Notes: generated by a model not told the origin, from the sequence alone. A stretch of DNA of 64,000 nucleotides from an uncultured Phycicoccus sp. (GCF_947495705.1 NZ_CANLZR010000014.1:1-64000); one strand, 5' to 3'; shown: positions 25,414-35,944, numbered from the stretch's first letter. Numbers and translations are program-made.

Positions 25414-27087
25414 GTGGATGCCGACGTCGTCGTCGTGGGGGCCGGGCTCGCCGGCCTCGTGGCCGCCTGCGAGCTCGCGGACGCCGACCGGTCGGTCGTG
25501 CTCCTCGACCAGGAGTCCGAGGCCGATCTCGGCGGCCAGGCGTGGTGGAGCCTGGGCGGCCTGTTCCTCGTCGGCACTCCCGAGCAGCGCCGGATGGGCA
25601 TCACCGACTCCGCCGACCTCGCCTGGCAGGACTGGCAGGGCACCGCAGCCTGGGACCGGCTGACGACCTCCGACGGGGCCCCGGGCCCGGACCACTGGGG
25701 GCGCGAGTGGGCCCGCTCGTACGTCGAGTGGGCGGCGGGCGCGAAGCGCGCGTGGCTGCGCGAGCACGGCGTCTCGTTCTTCCCCGTCGTCGGGTGGGCC
25801 GAACGCGGCGACGGCACCAGCGGTGGCCACGGCAACTCGGTGCCCCGCTTCCACATCCCCTGGGGCACGGGCACGGGGATCGTGGCGCCGTTCGAGCGCC
25901 GGGCCCGCGAGCACATGGCGGGCGGGCGCATCGTCTATCGCCCCCGCCATCGCGTCGACGGCCTCGTCACCACCGGAGGCGCCGTCACCGGGGTGCGCGG
26001 CGCGGTGCTCGCGGCGGACCCGTCGCCGCGGGGTGTCGCGTCCAACCGGGACGTCGTCGGGGGTTTCGAGTACGGCGCGCAAGCGGTCTTCGTCACCTCG
26101 GGCGGGATCGGCGGCGACCATGACCTCGTCCGGGCGGCCTGGCCGCAGCGCCTCGGGGCCGCTCCGTCGACGATGCTCACCGGGGTCCCGGCCCATGTCG
26201 ACGGCCGGATGCTCGCCATCGCCGAGGCTGCCGGGGGCGCCGTCGTCAACGGCGACCGGATGTGGCACTACGTCGAAGGCGTGCGCAACTGGGACCCGGT
26301 CTGGCCGGGTCACGGGATCCGCATCCTCCCCGGGCCGAGCGCGCTGTGGTTCGACGCCGCGGGGCGGCGGCTGCCGAGCCCGAACTTCCCCGGCTTCGAC
26401 ACCCTCGCGACGCTCGCCCACCTCCGCCGGACCGGGGCCGACCACTCGTGGTTCGTCCTCAACCGCTCACTCGTCGGCAAGGAGTTCGCGCTGTCGGGCT
26501 CCGAGCAGAACCTCGACCTCACGCGGCGCCGGTACCGCGACGTGCTGCGGCGCCCCATCATCAAGGTCCCGCCCGCGGTTCGGGCCTTCCTCGAGCACGG
26601 CGAGGACTGGCTCACCGCCGACACCGTCGGTGGGCTCGTCGCGGCGATGAACGCCCTCGAACCGGATCACCCGATCGACCCCGCCGACCTCGAGCGGCAG
26701 ATCGTCGAACGGGACCGCCAGGTCGGCAACCCGTTCACCAAGGACGCCCAGGTCGCGGCGATCCGGGTGGCGCGCGGGTACCGGGGCGACCGGCTCACCA
26801 AGCGCGCGTACCCGCCGCACCGCATCCTCGACCCCAAGCACGGCCCGCTCGTCGCCGTCCGGCTCCGGGTGCTGTCCCGCAAGACCCTGGGTGGGCTGCA
26901 CACCGACCTCGACGGCCGTGTGCTCGACGCCGCCGGCGCGCCGGTGCCGGGCCTCTACGCCGCGGGCGAGGCGGCCGGCTTCGGCGGGGGTGGCCTGCAC
27001 GGCTACCGGGCGCTCGAGGGGACCTTCCTCGGCGGGTGCCTGTTCAGCGGGCGGCAGGCCGGGCGCGCCGCCGCGGCGGCGTTCTGA
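25414..27087 (+). CDS. FAD-binding dehydrogenase (ketosteroid dehydrogenase/fumarate reductase fold)
   Basis: 557 aa from the GTG at 25414, 8 nt after a TAGGGT hexamer (25400-25405); a GTG at 25390 would overlap the HAD gene. The FAD motif is VVVVGAGLAGLVAACELAD. The second FAD segment GLYAAGEAAGFGGGGLHGYRALEGTFLGG ends the protein. This matches a conserved actinobacterial FAD dehydrogenase group related to 3-ketosteroid 1-dehydrogenase; the substrate is not known and no steroid genes are nearby. Confidence 0.86.
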   Translation: MDADVVVVGAGLAGLVAACELADADRSVVLLDQESEADLGGQAWWSLGGLFLVGTPEQRRMGITDSADLAWQDWQGTAAWDRLTTSDGAPGPDHWGREWARSYVEWAAGAKRAWLREHGVSFFPVVGWAERGDGTSGGHGNSVPRFHIPWGTGTGIVAPFERRAREHMAGGRIVYRPRHRVDGLVTTGGAVTGVRGAVLAADPSPRGVASNRDVVGGFEYGAQAVFVTSGGIGGDHDLVRAAWPQRLGAAPSTMLTGVPAHVDGRMLAIAEAAGGAVVNGDRMWHYVEGVRNWDPVWPGHGIRILPGPSALWFDAAGRRLPSPNFPGFDTLATLAHLRRTGADHSWFVLNRSLVGKEFALSGSEQNLDLTRRRYRDVLRRPIIKVPPAVRAFLEHGEDWLTADTVGGLVAAMNALEPDHPIDPADLERQIVERDRQVGNPFTKDAQVAAIRVARGYRGDRLTKRAYPPHRILDPKHGPLVAVRLRVLSRKTLGGLHTDLDGRVLDAAGAPVPGLYAAGEAAGFGGGGLHGYRALEGTFLGGCLFSGRQAGRAAAAAF

Positions 27088-27103
27088 GCCGCGAGGCGAG
27101 GGC

Positions 27104-30100
27104 TCAGACGGGAACCGGCGTCGGCGACCCAGGCCCGTCGGCCGGGGTCCTGTCCCCGCGCGGGACGCCGAACCGGAGGTACAGCGAGGGCAGGACGAAC
27201 AGGTTGAGCAGCGTCGCCGTGCCGAGACCGCCGAGGATGACGACGGCCATCGGGTGCTCGATCTCGTGCCCCGGGATGCTGCCCGCCCAGGCGAGCGGGA
27301 CGAGAGCGAGCGCGGTGGCCGAGGCGGTCATGAGGATCGGTGCCAGCCGTTCCGAGGCGCCGCGCATCACGAGGTCACGGCCGAACGCCATCCCCTCCTC
27401 GCGCTGGAGCCGCTGGAAGTGGCTGATCATGAGGATGCCGTTGCGAGCCGCGATGCCGAAGACCGCGAGGAAGCCCACGAGCGAGCCCAGCGAGAGCACC
27501 CCGCCCGTCAGGAACGAGGCGAGCACCCCACCGACGAGCGCCATGGGCAGGAGCACGAAGGTGAGCAGCGCGAGCCGGATGCTGCCGAAGACGGCCTGGA
27601 GCAGCAGCAGGATCGCGAGCAGTGCCAGTCCGCCGTAGAGGAGCAGGCGCCCCTGGGCCGCTGCGAGCTCGTCGGACTCCCCGAGCACCTCGGCGTGATA
27701 GCCCAGGGGGTAGTCGACCCCGCTGACCTCGTCCTCGACGGCGTCGACGATCGCCCCGAGGTCGGCACCCTCGGCGATGTTCGCCCCGACGTCGATCCGG
27801 CGCGACTGCTTGTCGCGCTGGATGGCGTTGGGGGTCGGCGCCATCCGGACGTCTGCGACCTCCTCGAGCCGGATCCGTTCGCCGTTCGGGGTGTCGAGCT
27901 GCATCTGCCGGACGTCGGTGATGCTGTGCCGGGCCGACTCGACCGCCCGGACGTGCACGTCGTAGGCGCGGCCGCCGGCGTAGATGTCGCTGACCTCCTC
28001 GCCCGCGATCATCGTCGCGGCCTGGCGACGGATGTCACCGGGGGTCAGGCCGTGGAGGCGCGCGGCCTCGACGTCCGGCTCGACCTCGATGTGCGGCACG
28101 TCGGTCTCGAGCGACGCGTGGACGTCGGCGAGGCCCTCCAGGTCGGCGAGACGCTCCTCGATCTCATGGGCCTTCTCCCGCAGCGTCGCGAGGTCCTGCC
28201 CGTAGATCCGCACGACGATCGACTCGCTCGACCCGGTGAGGACCTCCTTGATCCGTTCGCGCAGGTACGTCTGCACGTCCCGGTAGAGGCCCGGGTAGGC
28301 CGTCACGGTCCGGTCGACCTCCGCGAGGGTGTCGTCGTAGTCGACCGCGGGGTCGACGCTGATCCAGTTCTCACCGAAGTCCACCCCGTACACCTCGTCG
28401 GCGAGGAGGGCCTGTCCGATGTGGGAGCCGCAGTTGCGGACCCCCGGGATCTCCATGAGGTCCTGGCACGCGGCCTGCGAGATCCGGGTCTCCTCGACCA
28501 CGGACGTTCCCGGCTGGGTCAGCCAGTGCATGAGGAAGTCGCGCTCCTTGAAGCTCGGGAGCAGCTGGGTACCGAGTGAGGGGACGACGAGGGCGCCGGA
28601 GAGCATGACGACGGCGGCGGTGCCGAGCGCCGGGGCCGGGGCGCGCAGCAGGGGCGTGAGCACCTTCGTGTAGCCACGCTTGAGGACCCGGAGCAGTGCC
28701 GGCTCCCTCGTGGTCAGACTGCCCCGGCTCAGCATGACCAGGCACAATGCCGGAGTCACGGTGAGCGCCACGACCATCGAGGCGAAGACGGCGATGGCGT
28801 AGGCGAGCACCAGGGGCCGGAAGAAGGCACCGGACAGGCCCTCGAGGAAGAGGACCGGCACGACGGCGACGATGTTGATGACCGTCGCGTACGTGATGGC
28901 GGTGCGCACCTCGACCGAGGCCTCGAGAACGATCGCCGCCGTCGAGCCGGTGCGGCCCTCGGCACGCGCCTGGCGCAGCCGTCTCACGATGTTCTCGACG
29001 TCGATGATCGCGTCGTCGACCACGACGCCGATGGCGACGACGAGCCCGGCGAGGACCATGACGTTGACGGTCACGCCCTGCCAGTCCAGGACGAGCACCG
29101 CGGCGGCGAGCGAGAGCGGGATCGCGAGCAGGCTGATGAAGGCCGTCCGCCACTCGAAGAGGAAGGCGATGATGACGAGGATGACGAGGAGCACCCCGAT
29201 GAGCAGGGCCCGGGTCAGGTTGTCGATCGACATCTCGATGAAGGTGGCCGGCCGGAAGATCGTCGTGTCGTAGGTGATCCCTTGGAGACCGGGCTCCATG
29301 GCGGTCATGGCGGCTTCGACGCCGCGGCTGACCTCGAGGGTGTTCGCGCCGCGGTACTTCTGGATCACGAGCATGATGCCCTCGCCGTCGTTGATGACGG
29401 CGTCGCCCCAGATCGGGCCGGAGTCGACGGCGACGGTGCCGAGGTCGTCGAGGCGCAGGATCCGCCCGTCTCGCTCCAGGACCGGGACCTTGGCGAGATC
29501 CGCGGCGCCGATGATCGGCTGGACGTGCCGGATGTTGAGGCGCTGGCCGTCGCCCTCGATGAAGCCTCCGGTACCGACGACGGCGCCGTCCCGGTACTTG
29601 AGCAAGCCGGCGTCCAGGGCGTCCGCCGCGGAGTCCATGACCTGCTGGAGGGTGACGTCGTGTTCGGCGAGGAGTGCCGGGTCGACCTGGACGTGCCGCT
29701 GCGGCAGCCGTTCGCCCCAGATCGCGACCTGGGCGACGCCGGGGACGCGCAGGAGTCGGGCCCGGATCTTCCAGTACGAGATCGTCGAGAGCTCGATGAG
29801 GTCGTACTCCTCGGACGTGAGCCCGATCTTCATGATCCGGCTCGTCGCCGACAGTGCGGGCATCATGTACGGCGGGCTCGCCCAGGTGGGGAGCGTCGCG
29901 GTCACCTGCGAGATCCGCTCCGACACGAGCTGGCGGGCGCGCAGCTCGTCGGTCCCGGGCTCGAAGACGAGGCGGATCGAGGACAGCTGCGCCACCGACT
30001 TCGAGCGCAGCTGGGCCAGTCCCTCGATACCGCTCAGCTGCTCCTCGAGGGGGACGGTGATGAGCTCCTCGACCTCGTTGGAGCTGTTGCCGAGCGCGAT

Positions 30101-30250
30101 GGTCTGGACCTCGACCTGCGGCGGCGCGAACTCGGGGAACACGTCGACCTTGGTCCCGGGGATCTCGGCGATCCCGATCGCGATGAGCGCGACGGAGAAG
30201 AAGACGACGAGCCAGCGGAACCGGAGGCTCTTCGAGACGATCCAGCGCAT
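27104..30250 (-). CDS. RND efflux permease B (HME/CzcA-like)
   Basis: 1048 aa with the RND layout of 12 transmembrane helices and two large external loops. The TM4 proton-relay segment is intact: [10 protein letters not shown] at residues 411-420 (Asp412, Asp413, Glu419). RND pumps exchange protons for drugs, metals or lipids. In diderms they need an adaptor and an outer-membrane channel, neither of which exists in classical form here. The last gene of the operon; AGGAG lies in the 9-bp gap after the lipoprotein stop. Confidence 0.88.
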   Translation of the reverse strand: MRWIVSKSLRFRWLVVFFSVALIAIGIAEIPGTKVDVFPEFAPPQVEVQTIALGNSSNEVEELITVPLEEQLSGIEGLAQLRSKSVAQLSSIRLVFEPGTDELRARQLVSERISQVTATLPTWASPPYMMPALSATSRIMKIGLTSEEYDLIELSTISYWKIRARLLRVPGVAQVAIWGERLPQRHVQVDPALLAEHDVTLQQVMDSAADALDAGLLKYRDGAVVGTGGFIEGDGQRLNIRHVQPIIGAADLAKVPVLERDGRILRLDDLGTVAVDSGPIWGDAVINDGEGIMLVIQKYRGANTLEVSRGVEAAMTAMEPGLQGITYDTTIFRPATFIEMSIDNLTRALLIGVLLVILVIIAFLFEWRTAFISLLAIPLSLAAAVLVLDWQGVTVNVMVLAGLVVAIGVVVDDAIIDVENIVRRLRQARAEGRTGSTAAIVLEASVEVRTAITYATVINIVAVVPVLFLEGLSGAFFRPLVLAYAIAVFASMVVALTVTPALCLVMLSRGSLTTREPALLRVLKRGYTKVLTPLLRAPAPALGTAAVVMLSGALVVPSLGTQLLPSFKERDFLMHWLTQPGTSVVEETRISQAACQDLMEIPGVRNCGSHIGQALLADEVYGVDFGENWISVDPAVDYDDTLAEVDRTVTAYPGLYRDVQTYLRERIKEVLTGSSESIVVRIYGQDLATLREKAHEIEERLADLEGLADVHASLETDVPHIEVEPDVEAARLHGLTPGDIRRQAATMIAGEEVSDIYAGGRAYDVHVRAVESARHSITDVRQMQLDTPNGERIRLEEVADVRMAPTPNAIQRDKQSRRIDVGANIAEGADLGAIVDAVEDEVSGVDYPLGYHAEVLGESDELAAAQGRLLLYGGLALLAILLLLQAVFGSIRLALLTFVLLPMALVGGVLASFLTGGVLSLGSLVGFLAVFGIAARNGILMISHFQRLQREEGMAFGRDLVMRGASERLAPILMTASATALALVPLAWAGSIPGHEIEHPMAVVILGGLGTATLLNLFVLPSLYLRFGVPRGDRTPADGPGSPTPVPV

Positions 30251-30259
30251 GGCTTCTCC

Positions 30260-30688
30260 TCAGTGTGAGCCGTCGATGCCGAGTTCGGCGCCGTACAGCT
30301 CGGTGGCTCCGGTCATGGCCACTCGCGCGCCGTCGGCGAGGCCCTCGTCGACGACGACGCGCCGGCCCTCGACGCGACGCACGTCGACGGCCCGACGGAC
30401 GAAGCTGAGGGGGGTGTCCTCGACGTACACCCACGCGGCGCCCTGCCCGTCGTAGATGAGGGCGGCGTAGGGGATGGATGTCGTGTCGGCCGTACGGGTC
30501 ACCTGTCCGAGCTCGAGCCCGATCCGGTCGGCGGCGTCGTCGGTGAGCGTGACGCGCCAGACGTCCGCGCCGGGGACGGCCTCGACGACGGCCGGGTGGT
30601 ACTCCGTGCCGGCGCCGCCCTCCGCCGTCGCCGAGCACCCGGCCAGTGCAAGCGCGGCGAGCAGCCCGCCGAGCTGCCGGCCCCTCAC
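30260..30688 (-). CDS. Mini-adaptor lipoprotein resembling the membrane-proximal domain of RND adaptors
   Basis: 142 aa from a GTG overlapping the upstream permease stop (GTGA). A lipoprotein signal ends in LALAGC (Cys18). The mature part carries the pattern of the last domain of HlyD/CusB-type adaptors: SIPYAALIYDGQGAAWVYVE, VRRAVDVRRVEGRRVVV, EGLADGARVAMTGATELYG. The coiled-coil hairpin and lipoyl domain that reach an outer-membrane channel are missing, which makes sense in a one-membrane cell. Its place between two RND genes suggests it docks on one or both. Confidence 0.75.
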   Translation of the reverse strand: MRGRQLGGLLAALALAGCSATAEGGAGTEYHPAVVEAVPGADVWRVTLTDDAADRIGLELGQVTRTADTTSIPYAALIYDGQGAAWVYVEDTPLSFVRRAVDVRRVEGRRVVVDEGLADGARVAMTGATELYGAELGIDGSH

Positions 30689-33600
30689 GGCCGGGCCCCG
30701 GGTGCGTAGACCGGCGGCGCCGGGTACCCGTTGCTCGCCGGGCCGGTCGCGGAGGCCGGTGGAGCCGTGGCGGTGACCGCTCCGCGCCGGGTCGCCGGCC
30801 CCAGCAGTGCGGGCAGGAGTCCCGACATGACGAGCAGGGTCGTGATCAGCCCGCCGAGAACGACGACCGCCATCGGGTGGAGCAGCTCGAGCCCGGGGCG
30901 GCCGCCGAGCGCAACGGCCGGGAGGAGGAGTGCCACGACCGCGAGACTGCCGACGGCGGCGGTGACGGCGCTGTCGCGGGCGCCGCGGGGCTCCGCCTCG
31001 TCCTCGGCGCCGGGAGCGAGCACCCGGGAGCCGAGGGCGACGGCGTGTGCCGTGGCCAGGCCGATGATGACGAGGAGACCGACCAGCCCGCCGAGGTCGA
31101 GCGTCCCGCCGGTGACGAGCACCGCCAGCAGCCCGCCCGAGAGGGCCGGAACGAGCAGCGCCACGACGATCCCGGCGGCCCGCCACGACCGCAGCGCCGC
31201 CTGGAGCAGGAGGAGCGCGGCGACGAGCGCGCCGACCCCGAAGCCGAGAATGCGGCCCAGGCCGACCTGCTCGGCGGTCGTCGTGCCGACGACCTCGGCG
31301 TGGTACTCGAGCGGCATGGAGAGGCCTGCGAGCATCGTGCGGGTGTCGGCGACGACCTCGTCGAGCGCGCGGGACCCGACGTCGGCGGTGACGTCGACGT
31401 AGCGAGAGACCGCGTCGTGCGCGATGACCGAGGGGGTGTCGACGACGCGGACCTCCGCGACGTCGCCCAGCGCCACGCTGCCGCCGTCCGGGGTGTCGAT
31501 GGGCAGGGCGGAGATGGCGTCGACCGACCCGCGCGTGGCCGGGTCCCCCTGGACGATGACGTCGAAGACCTTCTGGGCCTCGAAGACGCTCCCGACCTGG
31601 ATGCCCTGGAGGAGGGTCGCCTCGGCGCGCCGGACGTCCCCGGGAGTGAGACCTGCTTCGCGGGCCCGGTCGAGGTCGACCTCGATCTCGACCGTGGCCT
31701 GGCGGGTCGGCATCTCGACGCGTGGGTCGACCACTCCGGTCATCCGGTCGAGCTCGGTCCGCACCTCCTCGGCGAGGCCGCCGAGCTCGGTGAGGTCCTC
31801 GCCGAAGACCCGGACGGTCAAGGCCCGTCCCGCCCCGGTCAACACTCCGAGCCCCTGACCGCTCACGCCGTCACCGCCGCCCATTCGGGCGCCGACGTCG
31901 CGCAGCGCGCGGGCCGAGGTGGTCGTGATCTCGCCGGAGACGCCGGCGACGTCGTCGGTGATCGCCTCGATGGCCTCGAGCGTGGCGGCGCGGTCGCCCT
32001 CCTCGTCGAGGGCCACCCAGACGTCGCTCGAGCTGACATTGGTCACCCGGTCTCCGGTGACGGCCCGGCCCACGTGCGCGCCCACGGCGTCGACACCGTC
32101 GAGGCCACCGATCCGGGAGGCGACGTCCGCGGTCAGGGCGGTCATGGCCGGGTTCGACGTCCCGGGAGCGCCGTCCAGGCGCACGAGGACGTCGCGGTCC
32201 TGGAGGCGGGGGAGGAGCGAGACGCTGAGCAAGGGCAGGACCGCCAGCGCAGCGACCCCGAGGACCGCGGCGCCCGCGACGGCGACGCGCGGTCGAGCAC
32301 CGGTCCGCGCGAGCCCCCAGGTGGCGGCCCTGCGCAGCAGGCGGTATGCGCGGCCTTCCCGCACACCGACGTGCCGGCGGCCGAGGAGGACCGCCCCGAG
32401 GGCGGGGGCGACGAGCAGCGCCGCGGCTCCGGCAGCGAGGACGGCGGCGAGGTAGGCGGCGACGAGCGGGTCGAGCAGTGCCCCCGGCCGCCCGGCGACG
32501 ACGGCGAGCGGGACGATCGCGAGCACGGCGATGAGGCCGGCGTACACCGCGGGGGTGGTGGCCGCACGCCACGCGGTCGAGACGCGTTCCGCGGGGTCCG
32601 GCTCCTGGGATGCGCTGGGGCGCCCGAGGGCCCCGGCGTAGCGGGCGCCCGAGCCCGCCGTGGTGTCGACGACGAGCGCCAAGGCGCCGCCGAGGCCCAG
32701 GAGGACGAGGGCATTCACGCCCTGCCCGAGGAGCCGGAGGACGACGATGGCTGCGGCGAGGGACACGACCACGCTCGCGACGGTGACGGTGACCGCCGTC
32801 CAGCTGCGTCGCAGCAGGACCAGAGCGAGGACGAGCAGGCCCGCGCCGATCCCGCCGGCGAGCAGCACGGTGTTGCCGGCCTCCTCCAGGTAGTCCGCGG
32901 GGCGGAACACCTCGAGGTCGGTCTCGATGCCGCTCATCCCGGGGGCCAGCGCGTCCAGGGCCTCCTCCACCCCCTCGGTGACCTCCGCCGTGTCGGCGCC
33001 GGGGAACTTCTCGACGACGAGGACGAGCCCGTCACCGCCGGAGACCACGGCGTCGCCGATGAGCGGCTGGTGGTCGACGACGACGTCCGCGACGTCGGAG
33101 AGCCGCAGCGTGCCGTCGGTCCCCACGACGGGCACCTTGCCGAGCTCAGCGGGGTCCGCGAGGTTCTCGAGGAGGTGGCGCACCTGGAGCCGCTGTTGCA
33201 CCGTCTCGATGAAACCGCCCGTACCCGGGGTGGACGCCTCGAGGAAGCTCAGCGGGGAGACCACCTGGGCATTGCCCGCGGATGCCACGACCTGTCCGAG
33301 GGTGACGTCGTGCTCCCGCAGCAGGGCGGGGTCGACCCGCACCTGCAGCTGCTGGTCCCGCATCCCCCAGACGGACACGTTCGCCACTCCGGGAACGCCC
33401 ATGAGGCGGGGCCGGACGGTCCACCGGGCCAGGACGGACTGGTCGATGGCGGAGAGGGAGGACGACGACATGCCGATCATGAGGACGCGGTTGGACGTCG
33501 AGAGCGGCTGGAGCAGCATCGGCGGCTTCGACACGTTCGGCAGCGCGTGGGCCTGGGTGAGCCGCTCCTCGACGAGCTGGCGGGCACGGTAGACGTCCGT

Positions 33601-33957
33601 GCCGTCCTCGAACACCATGACGACCGAGCTCAGGCCGGGGACCGAGTCCGAGCGGATCGTCGCGATGCCCTGGACCCCGTTGAGCAGGTCGGCCTCGAGA
33701 GGCGCGGTGATGAGCTGCTCGACCCCTTCGGCGGAGAGCCCGAGCGCCTCCGTCTGCACCTCGACGTAAGGGGGGCTCACCTCCGGGAGCACGTCGACCG
33801 GGGCGCTGCGCAGGCCGACGACGCCCGCACCCACGATCACCGCCGCCGTCACGAGGGCCAGCCACCTGAACTGGATGATGACGCGAACTAGCGATTTCAC
33901 GGCGTTCACAACCCGAAAGGCACCGGTACACAGTGTCCGCTCCCTACCGCGGGGCAC
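30685..33957 (-). CDS. RND efflux permease A, with a reduced proton-relay motif
   Basis: 1090 aa. Same fold as permease B and clearly a paralogue (VDVLPEVSPPYVEVQTEALG near residue 53). The TM4 segment reads ALALVVDTTAGSGARY (Asp431), so the second Asp and the VEN Glu of permease B are lost. Translation could begin at the GTG at 33957 (AGGA nearby, TAGCCT -10 at 33984-33979) or at GTGs at 33909 or 33900. First gene of the operon, coupled to the lipoprotein gene by GTGA. Confidence 0.85.
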   Translation of the reverse strand: MPRGRERTLCTGAFRVVNAVKSLVRVIIQFRWLALVTAAVIVGAGVVGLRSAPVDVLPEVSPPYVEVQTEALGLSAEGVEQLITAPLEADLLNGVQGIATIRSDSVPGLSSVVMVFEDGTDVYRARQLVEERLTQAHALPNVSKPPMLLQPLSTSNRVLMIGMSSSSLSAIDQSVLARWTVRPRLMGVPGVANVSVWGMRDQQLQVRVDPALLREHDVTLGQVVASAGNAQVVSPLSFLEASTPGTGGFIETVQQRLQVRHLLENLADPAELGKVPVVGTDGTLRLSDVADVVVDHQPLIGDAVVSGGDGLVLVVEKFPGADTAEVTEGVEEALDALAPGMSGIETDLEVFRPADYLEEAGNTVLLAGGIGAGLLVLALVLLRRSWTAVTVTVASVVVSLAAAIVVLRLLGQGVNALVLLGLGGALALVVDTTAGSGARYAGALGRPSASQEPDPAERVSTAWRAATTPAVYAGLIAVLAIVPLAVVAGRPGALLDPLVAAYLAAVLAAGAAALLVAPALGAVLLGRRHVGVREGRAYRLLRRAATWGLARTGARPRVAVAGAAVLGVAALAVLPLLSVSLLPRLQDRDVLVRLDGAPGTSNPAMTALTADVASRIGGLDGVDAVGAHVGRAVTGDRVTNVSSSDVWVALDEEGDRAATLEAIEAITDDVAGVSGEITTTSARALRDVGARMGGGDGVSGQGLGVLTGAGRALTVRVFGEDLTELGGLAEEVRTELDRMTGVVDPRVEMPTRQATVEIEVDLDRAREAGLTPGDVRRAEATLLQGIQVGSVFEAQKVFDVIVQGDPATRGSVDAISALPIDTPDGGSVALGDVAEVRVVDTPSVIAHDAVSRYVDVTADVGSRALDEVVADTRTMLAGLSMPLEYHAEVVGTTTAEQVGLGRILGFGVGALVAALLLLQAALRSWRAAGIVVALLVPALSGGLLAVLVTGGTLDLGGLVGLLVIIGLATAHAVALGSRVLAPGAEDEAEPRGARDSAVTAAVGSLAVVALLLPAVALGGRPGLELLHPMAVVVLGGLITTLLVMSGLLPALLGPATRRGAVTATAPPASATGPASNGYPAPPVYAPGARP

Positions 33958-34123
33958 CGGTCCTGAGAAGGTCTTGCGAGGCTAGCGGAGGGTCCGGGAG
34001 GCGGCTATGGCCCGATCGGGGGGGAGGCGTCGCGACGTATGGCTCACCCGCACAACCCAAGTCGCGTCGTGGCGTCCGAAGACCGCACGTCGAGGGCCGT
34101 GACGGCGCCGCTGCAGCGACGCC

Positions 34124-35167
34124 TCAGCGACCGGGCTCGACGACGACCTTGAGGCTCGTCGGGTCGTGCCGCAACGCGTGCAGGGCCGCCCCGTACTCGG
34201 CCAGCGGGAAGCGGTGCGTGATGAGCCCGTCGGTGCGGACCCGGCCCGAGCGCAGCAGCGCCAGCGACCGGTCCATGCAGTTCACCTGGGCGAAGGATCC
34301 CTTGACGGTGAGCTGCCGCCGGAAGACGTCGTAGGGGCTCCATGCGACGCGGGCGTCCTCGTCGCACATCCCGTAGACGAAGACGGTGCCGTTGTCCGCG
34401 GTGAGCCCCGGCAGGGTCTGGACGACCGCCGCGGCCCCGGTCACGTCGACCGTCACGTCGAACCCGGCCGGCTGCAGGGCGGCCAGGGTCCGGGCCGTCT
34501 CGGCGGCGTCGCGAGTCACCTGCACGACCCGGTCGACCCCGTAGGACGCGGCCAGCTCGAGCTTGAACGGGGTCGGCGCGGCGACCGTCACCCGGCCCGC
34601 GCCGCCGTGCAGCAGGAGCTGGGCCAGGAGCAACCCGGTGGTGCCCGCTCCGACCACGAGCACGTCGGCGCCGGGGCGGAGCGCGAGGACGTCCATCCCG
34701 TGCACGGCGCACGCGAGCGGCTCGGCGAACACGGCGACGTCGGCGGGCAGGTCGTCGGCCGGGTACACCTTGAAGGCAGGGCTCACCAGCGACTGGGCGA
34801 ACCCGCCCGGCGCGTTGACCCCCAGTGAATGGAACTCGGTGCAGAACAGGTGGTTCCCGCGGGAGCACTCGGAGCAGCGGCCGCACACCGAGGCGTTGTC
34901 GACGGCGACCCGCCGGCCCGGAACCAGGTGCTCGACGCCCGCGCCGACCTCGCGCACCGTCCCCGTGGACTCGTGCCCCGGCGTGAGGGGGAACGCCGCG
35001 AAGAAGCCGCCCTCGTGGAGGTGGTGGTCGGTGCCGCAGACGCCGGCCAGGTCGACGTCGACGACGACCTCGCCCGGTCCGGCGGTGGGGCGGGGGACCT
35101 CCCGCACGGCGAAGGACCGTGGCGCGTCGTAGACGACGGCCCGCATGGCGTCGGTGGTGTCCGTCAT
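34124..35167 (-). CDS. Zinc-dependent medium-chain alcohol dehydrogenase
   Basis: 347 aa MDR enzyme. Catalytic zinc ligands are in GVCGTDHHLHEG and the GHE of PGHESTG; the structural zinc site is CGRCSECSRGNHLFC; the NAD-binding motif is VVGAGTTGLLLAQ. The sequence resembles sorbitol/arabinitol/threonine dehydrogenases, so a polyol substrate is plausible but not shown. A leader with GAGAAGGG follows a TAGGCT box about 30 nt upstream of the ATG. Confidence 0.87.
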   Translation of the reverse strand: MTDTTDAMRAVVYDAPRSFAVREVPRPTAGPGEVVVDVDLAGVCGTDHHLHEGGFFAAFPLTPGHESTGTVREVGAGVEHLVPGRRVAVDNASVCGRCSECSRGNHLFCTEFHSLGVNAPGGFAQSLVSPAFKVYPADDLPADVAVFAEPLACAVHGMDVLALRPGADVLVVGAGTTGLLLAQLLLHGGAGRVTVAAPTPFKLELAASYGVDRVVQVTRDAAETARTLAALQPAGFDVTVDVTGAAAVVQTLPGLTADNGTVFVYGMCDEDARVAWSPYDVFRRQLTVKGSFAQVNCMDRSLALLRSGRVRTDGLITHRFPLAEYGAALHALRHDPTSLKVVVEPGR

Positions 35168-35269
35168 CGCTGCACGACCCTTCTCGTCGCTGCCGAGCCT
35201 ACGGGCGCGGCCCGGCCAGGACCCGCTGCGCCCGCCTCCCGGGCGGCGGGCTGCCCGTCGCGCGGCGGA

Positions 35270-35944
35270 CTAGAGGTACTGGCCGGTGCCCTCGGTGTGA
35301 CCGGGCTCGGCGCCGCCCTGCCCCGGGGGCATCGTCATCCCCTTGCCCGGGCCGGCACCGGGAGTGGTGCCGGGGTGGTGCCCCGGCGGCAGCGCGCGCA
35401 TCTGCTGCAGCTGGGCCTGGGCCGCCATCTGCTGGGCGACGAGCGCCGTCTGGATGCCGTGGAACAGCCCTTCGAGCCAGCCGACGAGCTGGGCCTGGGC
35501 GATCCGCAGCTCGGCGTCGGTGGGGGCGTCGTCGCTGAAGGGGAGGGCGATGCGCTCGAGCTCCTCGACGAGCTCGGGGGCCAGGCCGTCCTTGAGCTCG
35601 GCGATCGAGCGCTCGTGCACCTCGGCGAGCCGGGTGCGGCCCTGGGTGTCGAGGGGTGCGCTGCGCACCTCCTCGAGCAGCTGCTTGACCATCGACCCGA
35701 TCCGCATGACCTTGGCCGGCTGCTCGACGAGGTCGGCGGGGTTCGTCGGGCGCTTCTCGTCGCTCCCGGCGCGGCCGTCCTCGCCGCGGGAGGCCCCCTT
35801 CGGGACGGCCTCGCGGGGGGCCACGCCCATGCCCTCGGGGGTGACGACGACGACCTTGTCGGCGTCGCCGACGACCGTCGCGGGGACCTGGCGTCGGGTG
35901 TCCGCGGCTGCCTCGTCGGTCTCGGGCTCGGAGTTCTCGCTCAT
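35270..35944 (-). CDS. bpa: Bacterial proteasome activator (Bpa/PafE)
   Basis: 224 aa. A disordered acidic N-terminus precedes the helical core (MRIGSMVKQLLEEVRSAPLD to GWLEGLFHGIQTALVAQQM) and a Gly/Pro-rich tail ending in GQYL. In mycobacteria this C-terminal motif docks into the 20S proteasome and opens its gate, so that unfolded proteins enter without ATP. No proteasome genes are in the window. The ATG lies 6 nt after a CAGGAT box (35956-35951). Confidence 0.9.
   Translation of the reverse strand: MSENSEPETDEAAADTRRQVPATVVGDADKVVVVTPEGMGVAPREAVPKGASRGEDGRAGSDEKRPTNPADLVEQPAKVMRIGSMVKQLLEEVRSAPLDTQGRTRLAEVHERSIAELKDGLAPELVEELERIALPFSDDAPTDAELRIAQAQLVGWLEGLFHGIQTALVAQQMAAQAQLQQMRALPPGHHPGTTPGAGPGKGMTMPPGQGGAEPGHTEGTGQYL

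Noticed and set aside
24643-26445. 600-codon N-terminal extension of the metallophosphoesterase frame
   Set aside because: It is antisense to the HAD and FAD dehydrogenase genes; a promoter box and an ATG at 24642 give a better start before the first helix.
30646-33891. 1081-codon plus-strand frame opposite RND-A
   Set aside because: The composition is Asp/Glu/Arg/Gly-rich shadow sequence; the minus strand encodes a full RND permease.
33958-34123. Possible small gene or RNA between the RND operon and the alcohol dehydrogenase gene
   Set aside because: Only a -10-like box (33979-33984) for the RND operon was found; no coding potential or stable fold stood out.
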